A DNA stretch of 64,000 bases from Mytilisepta virgata (GCA_028015205.1 JAPWFG010000022.1:1426001-1490000), one strand, 5' to 3'. Shown: positions 1-10,540, counted from the stretch's first letter. Numbers and translations: made by a program. The notes: generated by a model from the sequence alone, not told the origin.

Positions 1-569
1 CAAAGGTATGTTCCTCTGGCTTTTGGCAACTCTGTTCAGTACGTGGAAATATATCAAAGGATGCGGATTTCAAATTATGATCCGACCCGTTTTATGATAA
101 ACATGTATTCATCAATTTATTTTGTCCTTAGTTTTGATATTATTGTAAATGGCATTTTTTCTGCTCTGTGGTAGCGATTTAGATTCTGTGCTTTCTTGTT
201 CTAGTTTTGTTTAGTTTATTATAGGCGTCTATCTTAAATATAAATGTAAATATATGTATGTTTTTGTTAACCCGTAAAATGCATTTTAGCAAGGTATTGC
301 TACTGGCCGGGATCATACCTGCCCAGCCTTTTGTTTTTTTTTTTTTTGTAAGTGTTCTTGTGTTAAAAAGAAATTACGAGTTGTCTTTCTTTATAGATAG
401 ATTTAATTTGACTGGGTTAATATGCAACTCAGATATTTTGTTATTATTAATGTGGTGTTTTACGTTTTGATTATTTTATTTTTTGTCCTTACATCATATT
501 GTAGATTTAATATAATATTGATACAAGGAATTCATCAATGTATCAGACATAATATGTAATAATATACAA
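1..569. other. No gene recognised
   Basis: AT-rich sequence with short homopolymer runs (a T tract near 335-347). A 70-codon plus-strand frame at 258-470 has T-rich, hydrophobic composition typical of chance ORFs. I see no splice-bounded exon or repeat here. Confidence 0.6.
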
Positions 570-694
570 TTACGGCCCTCTGAGGAGGGAGATATCCAAA
601 ATGGTCAACCCTGTTGGAGGGTTTTTGCCCTCGGGGAAATAACCCTTCAGCAGGGTTGACAATTTTGGATATCTCCCGACTCACAGGGTCGTAA
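570..694. repeat. 125-bp fold-back palindrome
   Basis: The whole interval folds on itself. Outer arms near 570-591 and 673-694 pair with a few mismatches. Inner arms starting GGGAGATATCCAAAAT (587) and ending in its complement (677) pair almost perfectly and leave a short loop around 625-640. It resembles a fold-back MITE or the scar of an inverted duplication. No transposase or clear target duplication was seen, so the class is open. Confidence 0.75.
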
Positions 695-745
695 CTGTTT
701 TATTATACCGAACAAATATTGGGTTATTCACCTGCGGTTATTCAT

Positions 746-808
746 CTGCGGGGAATAATAGGGTTATTCATTGGACAAATGAATTTTGTCGAGGTTATTC
801 CCCGGCAG
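746..808. repeat. Second hairpin, about 63 bp
   Basis: CTGCGGGGAATAA (746-758) pairs with TTATTCCCCGGCAG (795-808) with one bulged G. A shorter self-complementary stretch (ATTCATT/AATGAAT) sits in the loop. It lies 52 bp after the larger palindrome at 570-694 and may be part of the same element. Confidence 0.55.
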
Positions 809-1860
809 CACCGATTATAATGAAATAACTGAATTATTATATGTCATGTGATCATTTATTAGCCATAAGATTTATTTAATTATACTGTAAGGTATGATAA
901 TATATATTATTTCATTTGCTTGGTCATTAATTAAAAAAATGTTGTATTGCAATTGTATCATTTTATATAAATATGATTCAAATTACACGGACTTGATGTT
1001 GGGAGGACTTATCACGGCAGATAAGAAGCCTTTTTTTTTATTAATTTTAATTAATGAAACCGAATGCATTTTATCACACCATTTCAATAAAATCAGTTCT
1101 CGTAAACGGTTCAGAAATATTGGGATATATCTCTGTCAATGCAGCATGTCGACAAGCAAAAGTTGATCAAGTGTGAAATTGTATGACTAAAACTCGGGTC
1201 ACAAAAAAATCCCATATCAAGATATTCAAGTTACCTCTCCATTAAGTATGCATGAACTGTATAAGAAAATTTGTTGAAATACTTAAATTCATGGCTAGGC
1301 CCATCAGATTTGAAAATACTGCTACAAAATTCTCCGATCATACTTTGATATTGTACAGTAAAGAACTGATTGAAAGCGCTTATAAAACAAAAGTCTGACA
1401 AACAGATTCGTCAAATTTGTAACGGAACAAAGCTTGTCATGAAGTAAACAAGATTAACAAAATCCGTAATTATTTACTTGTTATGTTAATCAGGTGGGAA
1501 ATATATATTGATGAAATTGCAATCACTTGTCACCAAATACCTTGGGGCATATATATTTTTAATCCGATTACAACCAATAATGTCTGCTTTATTATCTTTT
1601 TACAAGATGTTTTTACTGTAATTTATGAGAAAGTCTCTTTTGTTTAGGCATACTTAGGATTAATATTTTCCAATTTACACAGTCAAACTATTTTTAATTA
1701 AAATCAGTAAAGAAAATCTAGTTTTCATTGTTATTGGGATGCTTGTAGGTTTCATGGTGAAATATCCCAAATCCAACTTCTTAATACAATAAAAACACAA
1801 ATCTGTAGTTCAGGTTCAAATGCATAACTGTCATATAAAGTTCATTTTCTGTCCTAGGAA
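809..1860. other. No gene recognised
   Basis: AT-rich, with no coding-like frame, splice-bounded exon or recognisable repeat. The 90-codon frame at 894-1166 is low-complexity and matches no family I recognise. Confidence 0.6.
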
Positions 1861-2316
1861 ACACTGTATAGTAATATCTGACTTCCTAGACAGAGCCCGG
1901 TTCCTGACAGAAAAAAAATTGCTCAGACAGGGTATGTTGCTCCTAAGTTGGAGTCGTCCCTATAAAAGTGTTATAGACGTCACCATGACTTGGTTGACAG
2001 GCATGAGACAACCGTTTCCCAAATGAAAATGGACATGTTTCATTGATGTTATCCCTTCTTCATACCGGATTTGACATGGGTAGCATGGTGGGTGTCCTAC
2101 AGGAAGCAGCGACTGCTTACTCTTCCGGAGCACCTGAGTCGACCCCGGTTTTTTGGTTGGGTCCATGTTGTTCATATGTATTTAGTTTTTAATTGTAGTG
2201 CATGTATTGTTTTGGTCTTGTCTTGTCTTCGTTGTTCTCCGGAGTTTGTAAGTTGTTTCGATTTTCCCCTCATTCGAATATCCCTTTGGTATTTCTTGAC
2301 TTTACTTATTTGTTAG
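1861..2316 (+). mobile_element. Penelope-like element, 3' fragment
   Basis: This is the C-terminal tail of the reverse-transcriptase ORF plus the 3' region of the element whose longest copy is at 29330-31460. The frame 1820-2026 carries FLDRARFLTEKKLLRQG, matching that copy. It is followed by the same non-coding tail (CCGGATTTGACATGG, CTGCTTACTCTTCCGGAGCA, GGTCCATGTTGTTCATATG). The copy is 5'-truncated and non-functional. The family call rests on RT-tail similarity remembered from bivalve Penelope-like elements. Confidence 0.7.
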
Positions 2317-2421
2317 AACAGAGTCTTTCTAAGCATCCGAAAAATCTAATGAAATTATAAATATAATTATTTATTTAACCGATTCAGGGAATAATATCAT
2401 TAATAAAAACACATTAGTATA

Positions 2422-2637
2422 TAATAGTACATAAATCGTCATTCAAAATAGTACATAAAACGTCATGAAAAATAGTACATAAAACTTCATTCAAAATAGT
2501 ACATAAAACTTCATTCAAAATAGTACATAAAACGTCATTAAAAATAGTTCATAAAACTTCATTCAAAATAGTACATAAATCGTCATTCAAAATAGTTCAT
2601 AAAGCGTCATTCAAAAAAGTACATGCAACGTCATTCA
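2422..2637. repeat. 24-bp minisatellite, about 9 copies
   Basis: Tandem copies of a unit close to AAAATAGTACATAAAACGTC plus ATTC. Variants are ACATAAAT, TTCATAAA and a CTTC/CGTC alternation. Copies are 23-24 bp long and about 80-95% alike. It lies about 200 bp beyond the 3' end of the minus-strand ORF at 2830-3591. Confidence 0.85.
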
Positions 2638-2829
2638 TGCCAATAAGATCAAATGAAATAATGCAATGTTACTGCCATATTAACAGCCATCAGACGCAGA
2701 CATTCAACAGTTTTCTCTGAGATTGGTAATACATTGTATTGCTAAAAACATAATATGCATAATATTATTTCATTTCACTTTTATGAAAAGAAATTATGCT
2801 ATCGATATCATGTTAAGCAAGACAACTGT

Positions 2830-3591
2830 CTAAACAGCAATCTGGATTTTGTTATCCGTTAGCACAGCATATATAGAACGAACACTACAAATAACAAGAT
2901 AGTTGCCATGGCAGAATATGTTTTGTCCATGTTTCCGAATAATAACAACTTTGTTCCCCCTACACGTGATGTTTTTACAATTTCTCTGTACAATGACTAA
3001 TTTGTTTCCTTCACAGGCAACTCCTTTGACATTTTTAGGGATCAGAACGATATTTTTGGAACAAAAAATTTGACGAGGCGATATATATATATCTGTGCCT
3101 AGTTTGAAACAGTTTTTGGGAACATGATCCTGCAGCATTTGTTGTGGTATTAAACTATGCTTCTTGGAATTTGTAGTGAGCGACTTCACTGGATCCGTAT
3201 TAATAATTTGGCGACCTGCGGTCACAGATGCCAAATTATGAACACGTTTCCTTTTGACAGGTTGCTTGAAATGCTGTTTGTAACACACTTTCTCACTAGT
3301 CAAGATTTCTCGCAAAGCATTTGTATGAGAATCCATATCAGGTTGTAATTCTATTTCTTTTAAAAAATGTAAAAGTTCCTCTGTGATATCTGTGATATCA
3401 ATTAAAATAATATCAGACACGGTAATTGCACAGGATTCATGTTCTTGATTAAGGTGGAGCTTTGAATCTGGTGGAGGCGTTGAGGTAGCAGCTCTGCTTT
3501 TGAGAAATCTTAAACTATGACAATTGTCATATATTGCGACATACTTAAGGATGGTATTTTTAATTTGGCATTTGCGGCCGCGAGATGCCAA
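2830..3591 (-). CDS. Uncharacterised protein with CxGN 17-residue repeats (possible beta-solenoid)
   Basis: I do not recognise this protein. The 253-codon frame begins on TTG, with a stop at 3607-3609 and no ATG until a Met near residue 85. It is therefore likely to be a terminal exon: a strong acceptor (pyrimidine tract then CAG) ends at 3741 on this strand, giving an exon of about 3740-2830. The first 100 residues are charged and unremarkable. About residues 165-253 hold 4.5 repeats of 16-17 residues with the core C-x-G-N-x-L/V-V-I: IFCSKN, VACEGNKLVI, ITCRGNKVVI, IFCHGNYLVI, AVLTDNKIQI. A conserved Asn followed by alternating hydrophobics at this period suggests a right-handed beta-solenoid, similar in style to DUF3060-like repeats; the fold is inference. 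A 31-codon ATG ORF (3702-3607) precedes it in the same putative exon. Confidence 0.55.
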   Translation of the reverse strand: MASRGRKCQIKNTILKYVAIYDNCHSLRFLKSRAATSTPPPDSKLHLNQEHESCAITVSDIILIDITDITEELLHFLKEIELQPDMDSHTNALREILTSEKVCYKQHFKQPVKRKRVHNLASVTAGRQIINTDPVKSLTTNSKKHSLIPQQMLQDHVPKNCFKLGTDIYISPRQIFCSKNIVLIPKNVKGVACEGNKLVIVQRNCKNITCRGNKVVIIRKHGQNIFCHGNYLVICSVRSIYAVLTDNKIQIAV

Positions 3592-3603
3592 ATCAAAAAT
3601 ACC
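3553..3603. repeat. 51-bp palindrome centred on GCGGCCGC
   Basis: GGTATTTTTAATTTGGCAT (from 3553) is mirrored by ATGCCAAATCAAAAATACC (to 3603), with one mismatch in these arms, around a GCGGCCGC core at 3574-3581. It overlaps the 5' end of the minus-strand CxGN ORF, so a transcript would begin its reading frame inside a strong hairpin. The GC-rich core is unusual in this AT-rich DNA. Confidence 0.8.
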
Positions 3604-4009
3604 AATCTAGTGAACAAGCAACCTAAAAACTACACACTCGACACTAAGTTCGTTTCTGATGTCACAAACGGTAAACTGTGAACTCTTCTCTGGTTTCCAC
3701 ATGGCACTTGTACAGCGTGACACAGCGTGTGATATAACACCTGAAAAGTAGAAAGGAAACAATTAAGCGATGAACGATTATCGAGTTATTTTGATGTGCG
3801 ACAAGGCGATATATCTTATTATGTTACATTGCCAATGAACACTGCATCAGTATCAACATGCTGATATCACATAGTCTCTAATGAATTTTTATTTAGGGAG
3901 TTAGATGCATGGATTAATGGTGGGTGAATTATTGTTTAATTTTTTTTCCAATGGTATATAACAAGGACAAGAACAAGTTGATATGATTTGATTATGAATC
4001 CGTCCTTTG

Positions 4010-4245
4010 TTCTAGGTCGACACGCTGAGCCAGATTTTTATCGTGCAAGCTCACGAGGTAAACGTTCGTAGGAAGACATATCACCCTCATTAGGACAAAT
4101 TATACTGACTTCGAGCCGACAAATCATTTACTCTGACTCCAACGCAGGAAATACTAAATTCAGTGTATGATAATTGACCAAGCCGGTGATCAAACCAGCG
4201 ACCTTCCATACTCGAGGCAAGGCTGCTACCACGGTACCACCAGGG
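4010..4245 (-). mobile_element. tRNA-derived SINE-like element
   Basis: On the minus strand an A-box-like TGGTACCGTGG (4239-4229) lies 32 nt upstream of a B-box-like GGTTTGATCACC (4196-4185). This is the spacing of a tRNA-type pol III promoter. A non-tRNA body follows, running down to about 4010. Boundaries and tail are not clear, and the clover-leaf is too degenerate to be a tRNA gene. SINE identity is inference from promoter geometry. Confidence 0.5.
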
Positions 4246-5355
4246 TTATTGAAATTTGATACAGATTTTAAATGTTTTGTGTTTTGTGCCATTTTAGTTG
4301 GGTTTTCTAGGGTTCTTGTTTGTTTGTTAGCATTTATTGTTAAATATTTCATTGTTTACATTCCCTGTCATCCATTTGTTTGTTGATGCAATTACCTTTA
4401 CACAACACCCCCAACCGTCCACAGAAGCATGGCTCTTGATCCTGTAAAAACAACGTTTCTGGATATTGAATTCGAACTAATAAAACAGTATTGACAGCGG
4501 TTGTATTAGGTTATTTATTTAAATGTTAAATATGTTAATCATTGTGTGATAGTTAGGCTTAAGCGTGTAATATTCCTTGAATTTGTTTTTAAATTAAACG
4601 ATATTGTTCAACTATTTAGAAAAAAATAATACTAATATATAATTGTCCATTCAGTTAAATTTGTGGAATTGACATACAGTATTCACTGTATCACCGGTGT
4701 ATTTTGAGGAAGAACGCGGTAACGGTAGAAACATAATTTACCCGAAACAACATATTGATATGCAAGTAGATTCTTATCGCCTTTTTATTTCTGAGTAGCA
4801 AATTCCAGAGTGTTGATTCTTTATATTTTCTTTCAAACAAACTTATATCCCTTTTTATATCTCTCCATATTTCAATCATAGAAAATTAGTGATAAATGTA
4901 CTTAATGTTCTTAGGATAGTGAAAAATTCAAATTTGTATCAGAACATATCAGTATTGCAACTCAAAGTTTATCAAAAATGAAGATGTAGATATGTAGTAA
5001 TGGATCCATTGTTGTAAATTTACGATATATTATTCATTAATACGAGATTGTTACAATTGTTGATCTTAAATTGGAGTCATTATTCAACAGAGGAGTTAGA
5101 ACAGAGATCCACCTATAACATTAAAAAGCTCTATGACATGTTTCTACGAAGGCTTTTTAGAGGTAATTAAAGGATTGATCAAAACATCTCCGATCAACCT
5201 GATCATCATAATTTGTAATGGGGGAACCCCATTATGAATTATTAACAATAATACATCTGTTACGCATCTTTGTGTTTCTTTGGTTTTGTTCATAAACGTC
5301 TCTAATTAATTTGGCATCTTGATCAACGACTTATTTCACCTTTTGGTTATTGCAT
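4246..5355. other. No gene recognised
   Basis: AT-rich. Short frames on both strands lack homology I can recognise and lack splice signals. It lies 3' of the minus-strand exon at 5356-5791 and may contain that gene's 3' UTR. Confidence 0.55.
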
Positions 5356-5791
5356 TCATATTGATTCTTCGATATTCCTTACCCATTTCTCATTTGTTTT
5401 TATTCCAATTTTCTTGACAAAGTAACATTTCATCCAGTCTTTAAAAGACTCGTTTGGCTTTTCTGAATAAAGTTCCAACATCCGTGTAACTACTTCTAAT
5501 CTCAACCAAAGCAAACCTGATATTTCATCCCCGCTTAAATTATCAGGTAACATCTCGTCATCAAATCGCTCGAATAGATACTGGCACCCGCTATTTGTCA
5601 CATTTTGTTGATGGGACAAATGTCCGAAGTTCTCCTCACTACAGTTTTCGATAAAACTGGCTTTTTCTAATAACCTCTCTGGTAGTCCCTGCTCGCGGCA
5701 AGTGGGATACATTTCTTTTTCATGAGTTTGTAAAACGAATTGTCTACTTCTCTCAAGGCATTCATATGCATAGTTGTGAGATGAGGATTGT
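5356..5791 (-). CDS. Probable terminal exon of an unrecognised protein
   Basis: The frame is open through a textbook acceptor: the pyrimidine-rich stretch 5818-5794 ends in TGTAG just before 5791. The first codons of the longer ORF are therefore intron, and the exon encodes about 144 residues and a stop. The protein is acidic and Glu/Leu-rich, with likely helices (ISGLLWLRLEVVTRMLELY, then KDWMKCYFVKKIGIK) and several Cys. Codon usage and composition look like a host gene. I see no signature of RT, integrase or a known domain. A second orphan minus-strand exon lies at 12727-12842; the two could belong to one gene interrupted by repeats, but this is speculative. Confidence 0.5.
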
Positions 5792-5940
5792 CTACATGTG
5801 AGAAAAATAAAAATATCATTCATCACAATTGAAAGATATATTCAAAACAGAACCCGCTAGGATGAGGTAGGAACGGGAAAATACGATTAGGTATTATTTA
5901 GGGTTTGACTACGCTTTGTTGTTTTGGTTTTCTAAACTTT

Positions 5941-6015
5941 AGGCTTTGACCACAACTGATGAGTCGTAAATCGACGAAATGCTCACCTTCTGTGCATCAA
6001 AATTGGCTTCAAAGA
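5941..6015 (+). ncRNA. Hammerhead ribozyme motif, copy A
   Basis: Conserved core CTGATGA (5956-5962) and GAAA (5976-5979). Stem II is GTCG/CGAC with a TAAAT loop. Stem III is ATGC (5979-5982) with GCAT (5994-5997) and an 11-nt loop, which places the predicted cut after C5998 (an AUC site). Distal stem I can form from CTTTGA (5944-5949) with TCAAAG and from CCA with TGG, but pairs next to the core are weak. All invariant core bases are present. Self-cleavage is likely by family knowledge but not shown. Confidence 0.75.
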
Positions 6016-6284
6016 ATTTTATTTTTACAACTTTGTCGAAGCCACTGCTGGTGAACTTCAAGTCGCCGAGAGTATCCCCAGCTCAGTTCCTTGTATTTCG
6101 ATACAAGCCTGAAATTGATACTTAAATTTTACTGTTAACAAAATTGTTAAATTGCCGAAAAGTAAGGAGTATCTTCCTTGTGGATAACTCTGTACTTAGA
6201 TGGTTTTCGCCTATCCATTTTGGTAACTGTTTTATATTTGAATTTTCTCGTCAACCTCGTTAGATTATTGTTTGGTTTTCAATA

Positions 6285-6350
6285 TTTAAGGCGTAGAGCA
6301 CAACTGATGAGTCGTAAATCAACGAAATGTGCACATCTTATAGATCTAAA
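6285..6350 (+). ncRNA. Hammerhead ribozyme motif, copy B (decayed)
   Basis: Core CTGATGA (6304-6310) and GAAA (6324-6327). Stem II, GTCG with CAAC, has one mismatch. Stem III is ATG/CAT with a TGCA loop, and the predicted cut is after C6337. Stem III differs in length from copy A but keeps pairing, which supports an RNA structure over chance. The stem II mismatch suggests reduced activity. Confidence 0.65.
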
Positions 6351-6390
6351 AATTTTATTTTTTGTTACAGTTAATCATCATGACACAGGT

Positions 6391-7132
6391 AAGGCAACAT
6401 AAAGTTAACAGACATAATTTTAACGGTTGGGAAGAAAAGAATTTCTGGTGAGTAGTGAAAAACAGTATCAGTATATCTTTTCCGTAATGTACTAGTGCAT
6501 GCATAATAAGAATTCTTAATATATTCCCAATGTCTAATACTAGGCTTACTCTGAAACCGTTCGTCTAGGGTAATCATGGAGAAATCTCCCTGTCAGTAGT
6601 TTGGGACTTTCACATCTTAAATTTTTAAGTCTGTGGTCTGGATTCTGAAAGAATATATCTGGATTTTTAATGAAATTACTTGTTTCAAAAGAATCCCCAA
6701 AAATGTAAAAAAAAGTTAAAATCCAAGAACATTGATTTTCGTTGTTTTACTACTATTTTTATTCATATTTTCTTTTTTTTTCAAATCAACCCGTATTTTG
6801 AAATCTATATTATTGTTTATAAATACTTTCAAATCATGATTATGATTATTATATGATATTTTTACAAGGGACTCAGATACAGCATTTCTGGGTTAACTGC
6901 CACGAGATACGTTTGTTCCTACAACTTAAGAAAACCTTGAAAAAATGTAGAAATAGAACCAAATTGTAATGATCGTGACATTCCTTCATTTACATGGGTA
7001 ATTATATGTAAATGCGAGATTATTTATATTGAGGGTCGAATTTACCTAAGGAGAAATAAAAAAAAAATCCGGTGGAAGTCACAAATCGGTGGAGGCACAT
7101 GAAATGTTACGACAGTTGGAACAGGTCAAACA
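6391..7132. other. No gene recognised
   Basis: AT-rich with poly-A/T runs. The minus-strand frame 6371-6577 has no recognisable domain and no convincing splice sites. Confidence 0.55.
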
Positions 7133-7360
7133 TTATCTTAGATATTGGAACGCTGTAATGTTCAATTCGTGATGACGACCGTAAAATTTCCTAAGTGATG
7201 ACATCAACTTATCCCTGATAAAACCCTGGTTAAGAAGCTTTTTTGACAGAGGTAATCCTCTTTGTCGAAAGTCAGGGTAACTCACACATGCCCTTGAAAA
7301 TCGGATCAGCTGAGAAACGAAGACGCCATACGCTGGCAATTCTGGTATACTGCTACTCAA
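7133..7360 (-). mobile_element. Penelope-like RT fragment
   Basis: Seventy-five codons stay in frame with the C-terminal RT tail of the 29330-31460 element (PAYGVFVSQLIRFSRAC, then KLLNQGF and FYGRHHEL). Only this tail is present. The retained frame suggests a fairly young or well-preserved fragment, but it cannot encode an active RT. Confidence 0.7.
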
Positions 7361-8239
7361 GAAGGGAAAAAGACTAAAACAGAAAACTGAATTTGTATAT
7401 ACATGTATATTGAATCAAAATTAAATAACGAGATTGATATTAGCGATATCTAATTCTTGTGATTCGGCCCCGGGTCGTGTGAAATGTTAACGTTCATTTC
7501 CATCTGACGTCAAACGTTGCTATGCAAAGACGGCTTTCAAATATCGCGCCATTGTTTAGCAATCCAAATATAAAAATTGTCCTATACAATCACGCGTTAA
7601 CCAATCAAATGGATAGATTTTTGATATCCATATTTGATATCACACTGTATATGATTTGATATCAAATTTCCCTTACCGTTCGAGAGTTAGATAATATCAG
7701 TTAATCACAAGAGAAATCATTATAAATTTTTTATTAACATCTTCATTGATTATCAACTTCCACGGAAAAAAATACATGCGATTTTTTGTATATTATCATT
7801 TCATATGTAAGCCTCCAATCTATGTCCTTTCCCCAAATATATCTCCTGTTACCGTGGTTACATAACAGATTTCTCCGATTTATATTCTTTATGTACTGTA
7901 TGAGTTGATTGTCTACTGGCGTTCAAATTAAGGGAACCTTATAACTTGTACAATTGTCATGAACATATTTTCTAGATTCTTAACTTAATGGAATATTCTT
8001 CAATACATCTACGTGGCCTTATTTATTGCCTGCTCTATTCTATGATGTAGTACTTGAATGAAACCTAATCTTATCAATGCCGCTTTAGGACAATAGAAAA
8101 TTACATGATATGTCTTAAAAAAGCTTACTTCCAGTTGGTTATTTTTGGCGCATTTTCCTAGAATTTTTCAATTTAGATTTAACTCAAATATCGGCAAAAG
8201 AATACCGAAGCTACAAAACAGTGGAAAAAGTATCAATGT
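7361..8239. other. No gene recognised
   Basis: AT-rich spacer. Repeated GATATC-type words around 7440-7660 include GATTTTTGATATCC and TTTGATATCA, but there is no coherent element or ORF. Confidence 0.55.
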
Positions 8240-8890
8240 CAAACCAATCACTCGACAGGTAAAGTTGGGGTCAGTTCCAACCTTTCTTTAGAACTGTCCT
8301 TAACTGTCGCAGAACTATTGTAGAACGGTTCTGGAACTGTGATCACGACACAAACGAGATGACATTGACTTTCCAATCGTCAACTTTCCATTTGAGCGCA
8401 ACATTCCAGAAGCGCCGACTTATGGGGCGTATATTTTACAACTCAAACGTTATTCCAGAGCTTGTAACATATACATTGACTTCCTGGACAGAACCCGGAT
8501 CCTGACAGATAAGTTCCTCAGACAGGGGTATATTACTCCTAAGTTGCACTCATCCTTTTTAAAGTTTTATTAACGTCATGGCTTTTTTAACAGGTGTGAA
8601 GAGCCGTTTCCGAAATGAACATGGACCTATAACATTGGTGCTGTCCCTTCCATATACCGGATTTGACATGGTGGCATGGCGAGTGTCCTGCGGGAAGGAG
8701 AGGCTGCTTACTCTGCCGGGACACCTGTGTCTACCCCCGGTTTTATGATGGGGTCCATGTTGTTCATATGTTGTTAGTTTTTAAGTGTAGTGTAGTGCTT
8801 GTACTCTTTCCTTGCCTTGTTCACCGGAGTTTGTCAGTTGTTTTAGATTTTCCACTCCTTTGATTATCCCTAAATTTGGTATTTCTTGAC
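8240..8890 (+). mobile_element. Penelope-like element, 3' fragment
   Basis: It begins near 8345, where GACACAAACGAGATGACATTGA matches the 30900 region of the longer copy apart from small changes. It continues through the RT tail (frame-disrupted) into the common 3' tail (CCGGATTTGACATGG, GGTCCATGTTGTTCATATG). Several frameshifts relative to the 29-31 kb copy make it non-coding. The segment 8240-8340 is of uncertain membership. Confidence 0.65.
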
Positions 8891-8929
8891 TTTAGATTTA
8901 GATCCATTTATGACAGGTTGTGTCCTGAT

Positions 8930-9850
8930 CTAGAACCGTCTGGAAAGTTTTGTACGCTTTATATAATAGAAAGATACTTCACATATCAATTCCTGTCGAC
9001 TTGCAGACACAATTATTTGATAGTGTCATATTGCTTATTTTAATTTATCGTTGTGAGATATGCGGCTTCGAAAAAATAGATATGTTAGAAAAGGTTCTGT
9101 AGGACAGTGCTTAACGTACGAACAAATACACCAAATTTCATGACACATGGTGAGTTGGGTAGAAATCCATTTGATATAGTTTTTAAAAGGAGAATGGTTT
9201 GTTTTCTGATAAACTATTATCTAACAATACTAAGTTAAATTCTAACAGAAATATTAGTTTTAAATAGATTATCCATTTAAAATCAATTTTTGATTATACT
9301 GGTCTTAGCTATGTATGGTGTCAAACAATATCCTGCCGATGTAACTCAGATAAAAGCAAATATAAAACACAAGTTAATAGATTTATTTATTAAGAACTGT
9401 TATAGCAAGATTGAAAACTCACCCAGAGGTGATTTTTATGGTTACTTTCAAGAAAATTTCCATTTGGACAATTATTTGTTAAAAGTTCTCCCTGAGAGAG
9501 GGAGATGACAACTAAATTGAGATGTAGCAATTTAAAAAATACCTATAGGAGAATGTATAATATTCCAAAATAAAAAAGAATCTGTCATGTGTGTCATAAC
9601 AATATTGGCACTGAATATCATTACATTTTTGAATGTCATGAAAGGTGTTATTGACATAAGACACGTGCAAATATATTCCAAAATAGTATATCTAATACCC
9701 ACATATGCTCAAAATATAAGGTCTATTGTCTATCTTAAATATAAGAGTGTTGACAAATTTGTCATTATTTATATTATTATGATATTATTTTATATCACTT
9801 AGTTATAATAAATATTAGAACTATGTTGTATGCGCTTGTCATTCATATCC
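8930..9850 (+). pseudogene. Relic of a LINE reverse-transcriptase C-terminal region
   Basis: Read across frames, the translation shows typical post-RT LINE sequence: PVDLQTQLFDSVI with an IYRCEICGFEKIDMLEKV-like stretch, THGELG, a segment around 9290-9508 (frame YPADVTQIKANIK then LLKVLPERGR), and finally a Cys/His knuckle CHVCHNNIGTEYHYIFEC spread over 9585-9635. Multiple stops and shifts break it. It resembles the relic at 47640-48720. The clade is uncertain. Confidence 0.55.
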
Positions 9851-10499
9851 TTGATTGGATATATTGTACATATATGTTGGCATTGTGTTCCTCTTGGTGC
9901 ACATGCAATTGTGTCTGTGAGTACTTAACAAAGTTAAAAGCAAAGCGTCAGACCTGAGAACAGGAATATATCCTCATTAGTAAAATATCTGATAACAGAT
10001 GGACTGGTGTAAAAATACTGCAGATTTACGAATTATTTTTGTGTCCTACTCAATCTATCCTAAATTTCGAGTGTATTTATATATTTTTATTAAAAACTAT
10101 TTTTTTTTATTTTGCATTATCTATCGTCAAAACCGAAACGTAGAGTCTCACTGTATATCTGTTAATCTCAAGACCTCTTGTTAATGGTAAAACAGGCTTG
10201 TTTCATCTTACATGTTCTTTTGAATAGTTCAATGAATGCAATAAAATTATGATATTATTGGTATCGCAGTATTACCAATGTATGTGTTAGTATAAACGCA
10301 CCCATTCTCCAACTATAAAAGATAAATGTTTTATACTTAAAGAAGTCAGTTATATTTTGTAAAATAAAAAAAAAATAAATTTGTACTAATCTTGTAGAAT
10401 TTTTCTCACAGTAATTGTTTTATTAATTTAAACTTCATTTTAATAAAATACAATTGTATCAAATTAACCAATCTTACAATGTCCAATCAACATATTGAG
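9851..10499. other. No gene recognised
   Basis: Very AT-rich spacer between the LINE relic and the 378-bp tandem repeat. Nothing recognisable. Confidence 0.6.
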
Positions 10500-10540
10500 A
10501 ATAACAATCCAAAGATACAAATATTAGATATAGTAAATTT

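Larger units (their letters stand above)
5895..6390 (+). mobile_element. Retrozyme-like tandem repeat with hammerhead motifs (348-bp spacing)
   Basis: Two segments about 348 bp apart share the same upstream stretch (TGGTTTTC near the start, then AGGC), the motif ACAACTGATGAGTCGTAAAT and the same downstream A/T-rich segment. Each copy contains a hammerhead core. A tandem of a few-hundred-bp monomers, each with a type I hammerhead, is the architecture of animal retrozymes, which are reported as abundant circular RNAs in mussels. The array holds one full monomer plus a partial second. No protein is encoded, as expected for these non-autonomous elements. Confidence 0.7.

Noticed and set aside
4174..4240. 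tRNA gene
   Set aside because: A- and B-box-like motifs are present, but no acceptor stem or clover-leaf can be drawn. It is better called a SINE head.
9290..9508. 72-codon plus-strand frame as a small gene
   Set aside because: It lies within a broken LINE RT C-terminal relic, and flanking frames supply the rest of the same protein.
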